NCBI GenBank assembly: GCA_026874595.1
Contig: CM049321.1
Span: 1,488,479 to 1,552,478 of the forward strand
DNA length: 64,000 nt
Direction of reading: 5' to 3'
DNA from: Sipunculus nudus
Lineage: Eukaryota > Annelida > Sipuncula > Golfingiida > Sipunculidae
Part shown: positions 47,726-59,700 of the stretch, one piece after another
Numbering within the stretch: position 1 is the stretch's first letter
How the letters are laid out: every line of letters starts with the position of its first letter
Notes under the pieces: model-generated
What the model saw: the letters and a program-made list of their open reading frames with translations, nothing else
Told to the model about the DNA's origin: nothing
The model's database searches: none
Translations under genes and position numbers: made by a program

Positions 47726-50700
47726 GTAAGTGCATAGAAAATGTTTGATTGGGAATTTAATGTAATTTCCTGTACAGCTTAGGTGGATTTATTTAAATGG
47801 TGGTGCCATTCCTGCACTGTCTATTTTCTAACATTAAATTTGTTACAGCAATGCTTTAACAGGTGAACCAGTGCTTCTACACTGTCCAGCTTAGTATATT
47901 TTTTTTCTTTTAAACCCTCTAAAAATGATGTTAAAATGGTCATTTACTAATTTTTCGCCAAGTCAAAGCCTCTTTATCTGGTCATTGTGAAACAATTTAT
48001 AAATTTTTGCCAGTATTAAATTATAATTCATCTTAATCTTTTAATTATTTTTTATATGTATTGGTTAACTTCAAACTGAATATATGTACAGAAATTGGTC
48101 TACACATCTTTAAGCCTTTTCTATGCTAGGTTCCTACTTCTTTTTATTTTCCTGTCTTTATATAACTTAGAAGGATAGTACAATCAAATATATGCCTGTA
48201 GCTCTACATTGTTGATCATTTGTACACTGAGAATTTTAAAGACTTTTTGTCATTCTGTGATTTATTGATGGTGGTTTATTAAATTGATGTTTTTTTCATG
48301 ATGTTTAAACAGACAATAAACGTACACTGTAAGAGAGATGCCAAAAAGGGTGTGGTCAACAATCAGATCTTGGACTGGTCATTCAAGCTGGATGGCATCA
48401 TGCACAACGTCAGCCAGGACAGCCTGTATGACACCACCAGCCGGGACATTGTGTCATCAGCACTGGATGGCTATAATGGTATGTGAAACATCACCATGCA
48501 TTGGTTCAGATATTGGTGTAAAATTCAGTTAAAAAAATCATGGGATATGTGTCCTACAGCTAATATTTCCACATCAAAAGAGGATCCATCTGATGTGCAC
48601 ACAAAAAAAGGTGGTAGTCTATTTGAGGGGCCGAGGTCATGTTTCTCTGCCTAATTTAACTCAAACAAAGAGAGATAGAAAAGCATAATTCCTAAATATG
48701 GTACCATACTCAGGTTCAAAAACAGATCACAACTTTGACCTAATAGCAAACTCACTGAGCCAGCCTGTTGATGTTGATCTCATTTGAAAAATGAGTATGC
48801 TCCAGTGGTGTGATTGATATTGATGAGGGTGATGTGGTCAAATCCCACTGTCACATTGGTTTACTAGTAGTTCATGTGAGTTTACAAGCATACCATAATA
48901 TTGACTAGGATGATACATATCAGTTGGGTTCTGTGCAGGTAACCTTGCTTGAGTCAGTCTTATTATTGAATGATCAGTGATGCAGCTGGGACTCCCTGAT
49001 CTTGTTCTTTGTTTCCCTGGCTTTCTTCAGATTGTGCCTGAAGTAACATGAAAGTTTAAATAGTGTATTTATTATAGCTATTAAAATGATAAAATGTGAT
49101 AGAAAGAAGCACTCCAGGTACTGTGGTTGGCTTTATATTCACAGGGTTAATATCTCACGATTTTCACATTTAAATTGTTTCGCGAGGGTTCCATTTTCTC
49201 GATCTTACATTACAAAAGACCTATACGCAAAGTATAACCCTTATTATGTGAATTAATTGTATCATATATTATGTACACAAAATCTTATTTACAAAAATAT
49301 TGGAAATTGGAATGACAATTGGAAGGATATGATATTTTAAATATCATTATATGAATAATTTATTTTTATTCATATTGTCAGCCTTTTACTTTTCAACTTT
49401 GCCTTTCGCAATTATCACAAATTTGAAATTCAGTATGTTTGAAAGTATCTGCCATTTCTGCCCGGCATAAAGCTTTTCTGTCTCATTTAAAATTCTGCCA
49501 TTGGCAGGGAAAGGATTTCTGCTCGGCAGAAAACCAATCCAGACCTCCTTAAAGGGAATTTCACAATACAGTAGAACCTCTATATTATGGTCACGATTGT
49601 GAATTGGGGTTTTGTCTTAATATTGAGGTATCCATTTTAGAGAGGTTTTAGACCACTTAAGTGTCCTTAATAGCAAGATATCAAGTACGTACAGAGGACA
49701 TGTGGCCACAATGGTAAGGTGGGAAGATGTCCATGTTATATAGGTATTTCTGTTTAAAATAGTTCTTTTTCTAGTTTTCAAGTAAAATTAATTTGAAAAA
49801 AAGGGTTACATCTGTTTTGCAGGCACCTTGTTGTGTTATGGCCAGACAGGAGCTGGGAAGACCTTCACCATGACTGGGGCCACAGAGAACTATAAACACA
49901 GAGGAATAATCCCCCGCGCTCTGGCACAACTGTACCAGGAAATAGAGCAGAGGCCGGAGTCCGCAATCAGTGTCAGGTATATGAACATTTATGTACTTAA
50001 TTTATGTAAAATGGTTAAGACTTATATATGGTCTGTAATAATTATGCTGTATCATAAGAATTTATAATTCATGTATTCTGTGTGCTTGAATAATTAAATC
50101 ACAGCAAGTATGCAGTTTAATATTCCTCTTAACTTTGAACTTTAACAATCATCAAACTGCATAAACTGTATACAAGCTAGAATAAATTAAATTGATATAT
50201 CAAGGTTAATACTAGAACTGTACTCTTGGGATGTAGAAGATATATAGTGCTTCAAGACCGCAAACTGATTCCAAGCCTAGACTATCCACTCCCTCCAAGC
50301 CAGTTGCACTGCACTGTGTCCTCTTGAGGGTGGGGTTAAATTGACTGCCTTGTGATTGGCATCTAGACAAAAGATGGGCAGAACAAAATGGGAAGTGACA
50401 GCCTGATTACGGGTTCTCACTCAGCAGTTATACACTCAAAGGGAACATGACCTTGGAAGACTGCACTGTAAAACCAGTATTAACAGTAGGATTAAAGCCT
50501 TGCCACCTGACCAAGGAGTTTATAACAAATGGAGTTCCAACTCAGAGTCTGGCCGTGTGGAATGTTGCTGACAGGGGTCATAAAACTCACTTCTCAAAGG
50601 CACACAGAGATGCCACTGATGAGCCCGGTGCTAATTGATACAGTTCGAAAATCCTCCCTTTGGTGTGACTTCAGAACAGCTGGTTAGTTCCCTGAGACCC

Positions 50701-53700
50701 CAAGTGTGAACTAAGGCTGTCTTGTCAGTTACGTTAGTTTCTCTGCAAATTTGCTCCTTGAGTATTAAATGTAAATATTGGAACAATCATAAATTTACAC
50801 AATATATTTTCATATAAACATTGTGTGACGTGAGAACGTGTGTGAAGCCGTCATTGCTAATAATGCCTGAGCTATTGCTGGGCAGTGGTAAACAGGGGCG
50901 ATAATACGAGAATAACACCATCAGTGACGCTGCCAATGATGGCTCACAGTTATCACTGAAAATGAAAGTCATCCAGACATTGGCCTCATAACATTTTGTT
51001 ATCCATGGAATAGTATAAAACAAGGCTAATTATTAATACCTTTAATTTCCTGATGTGAACTTATACAATTCAGATATTATTCAAGTAAAATAAGGTTTAC
51101 ACTTACCAGTTAAGTTGTCTGTCATGTATCATGGCAGATAATGATGAAGAGGTACCGCATCTATCCCAAAATCACTCCAGTGATTCCTCAACATGAGACC
51201 TCTCTAAATATACCTGTTGCGCATAAATTTTAACAAAACAAATGATCTGCGTATTCATATTTCTGGTCAGTGTTATTCCAGTGATTTACTGTTCAGTTAC
51301 TGCTGGATATATCGCTCTCAGCCTGACAACCTTCAGCGGACTGTGTAAGTAATATAGAACAGCCTCCCTATATCAAAGTCTGTGGCTTGGCTGCTCCTGA
51401 CGCCGCGGTACAATAGGTGAACAATAGGGTTAATGGGCTTATCATTTCTTAGTTGCAATTAGCACATGACTGATATGTGAGACCTGGCAGAGCTTCTCAG
51501 AGTTGGAACTCCATTTGTTATAAACTCCTTGATCTGACACCATAGGGTTAATGGGCTTATCATGTCTTAATTGCAATTAAATCTGACAGATATTGTAAAA
51601 TGCACTATTTTTTTTTTCATCCAGGATTTCCTATCTTGAGATATACAATGAGAGTATGTTTGACCTTCTGTCCACGCTGCCTGATAACCTGAGTGCAGCG
51701 TCTGTCAATCCCATGGCCGTGGTGGAGGATGAACATGGTGTCTACGTGAAGGGATTGTCTTGTCAGCTCGCTCAAAACGAGGAAGAAGCGCTCAACTTGT
51801 TGTTTGAGGTTAGCATGCAGTACAATATACTCAATATTTAACATCTTATTTTACCACATATCCATGAAATATTTTTTGTGTGTGGACCATGATTTATTTT
51901 GCTCTTTCTTTTTGTGACCTGTATCATCAGTGATGTTTTTTTTTTTATTTAGATCCATACAGCTCCAGCTTTATTTGCAAATTCCCCAAGTATAATGCCC
52001 ATTTTGGCATCAGTTGTGTATGCAAGTACAAAGTCCTCAGAAACGGAGCTTTGTAAACTTGTTGATGATGAATCTCTTCACTGTTACCATTCCATCTTTG
52101 TAACTTAAGTGCAAATAATAATAAAAACACTAATGTACCTCTAATCTATAACATCTTATTTATGACTATGTTATGTAGAGAATGAGTCACTTGTTGTGTA
52201 TCTAAAGAATGTATCTAAATATACATTGTATGAGAAATTATTGTGTTTCTTTTCAGGGAGAGACCAACAGAGCTATCAGCTCACATATTCTGAATGCCCA
52301 GTCCTCCAGGTCACACTGTATCTTCACAATCTATATTGAGGTAAGTACATATTTCACAGTCTATACTGAGGTTAGTGTACTTACTTCATAGTCTGTATTG
52401 AGGTAAGTGTATACTTATTTCACAGTCTATATTTTGGTGAGTGTACTTAGTTCAGTCTATATTTTGGTGAGTGTACTTAGTTCAGTCTATATTTTGGTGA
52501 GTGTACTTACTTCACAGTCTATATTGAGGAAAATGTACTAACTTAACAGTGTATAATGAGGTAAATGTTCTTATGTCACAGTCTATATTGAAGTTAGTGT
52601 ATCAATCTGGGATGTATTGTTACATTACCGTTTATCATTATACAGTATATATCATGATACTTTGGTCATGATACGACACATTATTGGACATGGCTTTCCA
52701 CTGAATGATCTAATATTATCCATTTGTCAATACAAGGACAACTTACAGGGCTCTACATTACATTTTAAAGTATTTGCCCAGTAGGGCCAGTAACATCTAG
52801 CTTTTACTTGCCCTACATCATTTTTTCTTGTCCTACAAAAATCAGTGGTCTCAGCCACCAACACAATAAGTGTGTGCCACATGATTATTTTGCAACAGTA
52901 AACATATTCAAATGATAATAATATTTCTCTTTAGTATTTGCAAAGATAAACATACAAGTAGTTTATGATAGAGGTTTCACAATATGATTATATTTCTCCT
53001 AGAAAGAAAATGGCTAACTTAAGACTGGTAAACATTCAGGCCTTCGTGTAAAGGTTAATGTGGGATTCCCTTCCCCAGTTGGGCAAGTAGGAGCATCTTA
53101 GGTTGCCCTGCCACCATATTCTTGAACTTTTACCTACCTTGGGCAAGGGGTTAACCCTTAATGTAGAGTCATGCTGATACAGTAGTTGATTCACATAATT
53201 AAAATAATGTATTGGTGCACTTGTAATATCAACAACATTTTTATGTAAATCACCTGAGTCTTGTTTCAAAATGGTTCTCCTACTTAAATTTTAAACTAAA
53301 TTGAAGATACTCTGTGTAGAACATACTGATCTGTAATATATACTTTGTCGTAATAGATCAAGGACTTCTTCATTTAGTCAAATTATGATGTTGGAAAAGG
53401 GACTGTGTTATGTAATAAACAAGCATTTATTAACTATCAGCAGAGCCTAAACAATTGCCCTTATAAATGATCATTGCAGTTTAAGAATTTAACAGAAGTC
53501 TTACTTACTGGCTTGCTAGTATACTTATATATACTTATATATATTTCTTCCACAGTCAAGATCAAGAGTGCAATCTGAAGCCAAATACACCATCTCCAAA
53601 ATCAACTTTGTGGATTTAGCAGGATCTGAGCGACTAGGAAAAACAAAGGTAAGAGACAGAAATGTCCGATTGTCAGAAGTCATTTAATTTCAATGCTAAA

Positions 53701-56700
53701 TTGCTCATCAGGAGAAATCTGTTCCTCTGCAGTATATTATAGCTTAATACAGTGAAAAGATAAATAGTATTGGTGATTTTTGAAAATTTTAGTATTAGAG
53801 TTCTGAAAATGTGTATAAGTTAAGAAAAAGTGTGATTCTTCAAGAAACATACATTGTGAATCATGAATTTTCAATATTTGAGACTCAAAGCTGCAATTAG
53901 ATATTTGGAGGTAATAAAATAGATAAATATTTGAATCTACGGACCTCATTCTTTCTGAAGCTGTTTGAGTTAAATTTTTAAATATTTTAGATGAACCACT
54001 GAGTCTGTGCGTGTATTAAATTGAATTCTCCTGAAAAATTATATTTAAACTGGTCAGTAAATTTCTTGTGCAATGTATAAAAGAAAGTAAGAATTTTCTC
54101 AAATGTAACATTCTTTTAGTAAAAATTGTCATGTTAAATTAAATTAACAGGTATTTAATTTCATTATTGTTATACATATTTGATATATTTTTAGTCTGCT
54201 GGTAAGACCCAGACAGAGGCGATGTACATCAACAAGTCCCTCTCCTTCTTGGAGCAGACCGTCATTGCTTTGGCCGACAAGCGTCGTGAACATGTCCCCT
54301 TCCGACAGACTAAGCTCACACACTACCTAAAAGATTCCATAGGAGGCAGCTGTAACACTTTGCTCATCGCAAACATTTGGGGAGAGGCAGAACAGATAGA
54401 AGAGACTGTAAGAATTTTTTATTTTATTCAGAGTTGATTAGTAGGCTCAATGTTCCAGGTCGATCTGATGATCATGTATACAGAGATCAAAATAACTTAA
54501 TTATTAGAAGAGATACATCTATGTTAAATCCCCAGTTCTGACTTGGCAGGTAAAACAAATACTTGTTTTTTTTGGTTTGCCAGTGCATGGCTTTAAAATA
54601 TTATATTGAATTAAACAAGTATGCCTTTAAAATGTATTGCCTTATCCAAGACTTTTACACAGGATAACCCTGTATGCCAAATTTTTACATTTCCTTTACT
54701 TATATTCACATCAATATAGACTTATACATAGGTTTTTACTTTAACTTTACACATATTCAAATTAGGTTAAACCTTTATGCAGGTGGTATTGTATTTCAAC
54801 AGATATTCCCGTTAGGATAGAACTACACACATTTTACTGTGCCTCTACATATATTCACATTGAGCCTATGCACAGATTTTTATTGTACTTTTACTTAAAT
54901 TACCTCAGGGTAGACTTATACACATGGTTTTACTGTATTTTACAGATATCCACATTGCGGTTCGCTACACGTATGATGTGTGTTGCCAGTGAACCTGCTG
55001 TCAATGAACACTACGACCCTGCAGTAAGTACTTTAATTTACAAAGAAAACTTTCCTTTTCTCAGTATTACAGACACCTCAATGTTAACTGGACACTGGAG
55101 GCATTCCAAAGAAATGTGTCATTTGAGGTTTTTAACTTCTCTAAAATGGACACCTGTATTACAGGCAAAAACCCATTACCTTCTTTGCAAGGTGAAATTC
55201 AATTGAATTTATCTTTTGTATCAAATGGAATCCATTTGTCATATTTTTATTTAAATAGCATTAGAGTCTGTTAAAATAACCTAAGATTACTCTGTGTCCC
55301 TTAATAGTAAATCATCAGTCCAGATTGTGTGTTGATCACTCTGGATATTGATATTCTTTTCTTTCTGTCAGCATTTAAAATTATATATATACATAATTGT
55401 GACTCTCAGTACATTATAGTTCTTTCCTCATCATTGTAGAAGCTTCAATTCAAGTTCGAATTTACATAATCTTGTAACTGATTAACTTATAGTGCTAATG
55501 CTGTTCATGTTTTTTTATTATGATAATAAAAATCAGTGAGGATAGTTGTCTTGATATTTATGATATAAAAACTGAATAATAATTTTGAGGCCATTTCTGC
55601 AGAATAGATTCATGATGAAGATGATTGTATTGACCATGATGAAGAGTTTTCCATCAGAAGCAGATGTAAATGATGAGTAAAAGCACTGGGGCTGTTCGCT
55701 TATGTTCATAAGAGGAATTGATGACTGAATTTTACATCAGGAACATTCATTTTGATAATCATCTATTTTTTTCAGACCATGGTGAAACTATTAGAAAAGG
55801 AAATCAAGGCCCTCAAACATGAACTTGCCATGCATGACACTCTGGTAAGTGCTAATAAAATTCTTATGCATAAGATCAATGAAAACAATTTTTTACTAAT
55901 CACAATCAAAGGCTCTGGACATAATGTGGTTAAATTTTCTGCTTTACATCTTATACATGAGGTAAATGTCAAAATGTCATGCAATAAATGTCCATCAAGC
56001 CACATATAGACCGTAATTGATAATGATTTATTATGTTTTAATCATGTATTGGCTTTAAATGTTCAGGTGTGGATGGGGCCATGACCCCAAGCCAAGGGGC
56101 AATTTTGTACTTGTATTTAAGTAATGTAACCAGAGTATATCTGGTACCAAATTCAGCTTTAGCTCGACACACTCTCCAAAAGCTATGTAACAAGAATATA
56201 TCTATCACCAAATTAAGTTTGATCTGAAAGTATTTTTTAGGGGCAGGAAAATTTTAAAAGGATCTTATCTTTAACTCTGTGTGTTGTTCTGTTAAAGCAT
56301 TATACCCTTTATTCTGAAGGGTTATGATATAAATGTGATATTATATACAGTATGTGAGATACAGTTGAATCATATACTGTTTCTCTTGATAAACTAAAGG
56401 ATGGGGTAAGATGTTACAGCTCTCCAATACAAAAAAAAGTTTTCATCTTCCATCATTTCTTATATATTTGAATCATGTAGAATTATATTTTTGTTGTATA
56501 TATATATATATCTTTGTTTACTTCACAACCCATTGGCTAAAGTCTCCCCTCTCTAAGGAAAATCTTCCAATTCTACATCCAGTTTCTCAGATCTACTCGC
56601 TGAGTAATCTGTGTAATCCTTAAAATAATTTATTCATATTTATTTCTCTTTTTTTTAGTTATGGTTTTTCCTTTTATAGGGATCAGTAGATTATAGTTTC

Positions 56701-59700
56701 TGTATAATGTATTATCACTTTTTCACAAACCTTAATTTTACTGTACAGCAGTATATTTTTCACTGGATATTAGATTTGCAGCTAATATCTAATATCCTGA
56801 CTATCTGTATCAGTCTTTAGAATCAAATATTTATTAAAGTGTAACTATTATCAGTGTAATGAATTGTAAGTTGTGAATATATTCATATTTAAATGCTGTC
56901 TTATAGCCATTCAGCATCTATGATAACTTTATATTCTATAATATTTTATATATTTTAATATTATAATATGGTATGATAATCTATGTATTTTCAGCAAAAT
57001 AATAGTTCTATCATTGTAATTTGAAGTGTCTGTACATATATTTTACATCCACCAGTGGTCATAGATGAGACATATCCTTCAAGAAAAGTGCTATTTATAT
57101 TATGTATAGTACACCTCATTTATTAATGTACTTTCAGACATAACTGTAGTCAAATATTATTGTTGACTTTTTGTTTATGAGGGTTTTAATTTCACAGTTA
57201 ATTTACAAAAGGGAAGTCACTGAAACAAAACTTTAATGGCTATTCCCTGGGCAGAACCTTAAGGGTCAGGTTGCGACTTGTAATAAAGATGCGACTTCTG
57301 CAAGTAATTTTATGGAATAGCCAAATTAAATCCTCCGTAAGTGCCAATTCTACATAGATGCACAAAATTTTACACTGTGGCCTCAGTGGCATATCATGTA
57401 CGTTATCCATGGCTGTAGCTTCTGAATTTGTAAAAAGTCAAAAGTTTTATTTTGATAATGTTAATAATATTCCTTTTATATTAACCACTAATTAAAGAAA
57501 GATATTTTATATAATATCAGATTTATTTTACCTACTAAATGTGAACAAGAATTCTACTTGTTCTAGGCTCCCCAGGATATTTCCTAATAAAAATGTTATA
57601 TTGTTGCACAAATATTACATAATTCACATTATTATGCATATACACTGTGTATGTAATTTAATAGTGAGATCATGGAAATGGAATCCTTGTGAAACGGTGA
57701 ACCAAAAAATAAAAAATTTAACTCTGCACATATGAAGCCAGCCACTGTACTTTTAACTTTTAATGTAGTCAGGGTCAGAATGTATTATTCACTTGAATAT
57801 CATTCTTTCAGACTAACCGCAGTCACATCACATATGACCCGCTGTCAGAACAACAGAAACAAGATATCCGTGACCAGGTGCAAAAATATGTCGCTGGAGA
57901 TCTGAATGAAATAGATGTAAGTATATTCAAATTTATTTTCAAAGTAAGGACACAGAAATTCATTTTTCTATATTGTTCCTCTTTTAAAAACTTCAGATGT
58001 TAAATGTAATTTTCTTATATTGTTAATATTTATTATTTTCAAAATCTGATGTATGATTTGCAGGCTATTGTAATTTTCATGTTAGTTTATAATAAGAGAC
58101 CTCATGAATTGATCTATGCAATAAATGTTTTGCCCTAATGTTTTTCAGATTATTAATATACGGCAGATTCAAGGAGTATATGAGGCCTTCAAGGGACACT
58201 GCCTGTGAGTTTTAACTTAGAAATTTGTTAATTATCATATTTGTCTTAATTAAATAAGGCCCTAATTTAATACCCTGTACTTCTATATATCTGTCTTCAG
58301 CTTGGACTTTGACAAAATCTTGATTCCCTCATAAAGATGTAATAATACATCTGAGCACCGTGACCAATATGTCACACTTCACAGTCAAATATTCTCCCAG
58401 TATCATCAGATTATGTTGATAATATTTGATCATCCCTTGAAAAGCAATCTCCCTTATATTTAATAATATTCTCTCAGTGCCAGATAAGGTATGTCAGTAC
58501 AAATCTCATAGGTTGAAAATAAGTTAAAACTGGGAGTTAAGTTGTTAAAATGTGCAACTTTATAATTTCAGTTTGATGTATCTCCTGCCTGCCTTATTTG
58601 TATCTGTGAAATTTCACAGAAATATGTGTAAAGTTAAAGAAACGTATTTATAAAAAATAACCTACTTTACATATGATCATCATATATATCCAGTTATTTA
58701 TGTCAACTGTCTTGAAATGAACTCCGTCATGGTTTCACTTGTAGGTTTACCATTCATATATTTAGTCAACAAAAATTTACTTTTTTATTAACATTCATCT
58801 ACATTCATATGTTCAGAACAGGCTGACACGCTGCAGGTATATTTATTATGTTTTCAAATTGATAAATTGCAGCCAAATGGAACAAATAGTTGAAAAGAGG
58901 TTACGTGAGCGATATGCCCTGATAGACAAGACGAACAAGGAAGAGATCGCTAAAGCACAACAGGAAGGAATACCAATCACAGATGAAGGAGAGCTAGTCG
59001 GAGAAGCTGACGGAGCCAGTTTCGGTGTCGGTCAGTTGCCCCCAGGATCCAAACCAGCCCCATCGTCAGTGGTAAATGCCAAAAAGAAAGAATACAAGAG
59101 AGGAAAATCAAAAGATAAGGATAGGACTAGGTAAATGAGATACAGCATATATATCCTCAATAAAGAAATAAAATAAACCTGTCTCTGTGAGCAGAGCACA
59201 ATGCTGCTGCACTTTTATTACATGACATTTTTAATTTAATATACTATATTCGTGCAATACAGTGGAGCACCATTAATCCGAACACCGTTAACCTGAAATA
59301 AAAACAGCCAATATTATCACCATTTATCCGAAATGATTACAAAAGTAAATTTGGTGGTCTATTGTTACTATATATTTAATCAGAATAACAGAATTTGGCA
59401 CATGTTCTTACCCCCAGTCTCAACTAATTGGTGCATGCATCTTGTCAATACCATTATTTTATTTTGCATATGAATGTTCTTCTAAAAGTTGGTTTATCCA
59501 AACAAAAAAAACTTGTCCCCCAAGGTGTTTGGATAAACAGCGCTCCACTGTATTTCTTATGAAGTCATTTTATGGCATCACGGGAGACTGTCTACCCCCA
59601 CTCTTCTGAATCCTGATAATGATAATTGTAAAGTGATAAGGCAGGGACTGCAGGAGAAACAAAAGCAGGGCAGTTAAATAGGGGGAAAAGAAAAATAATG

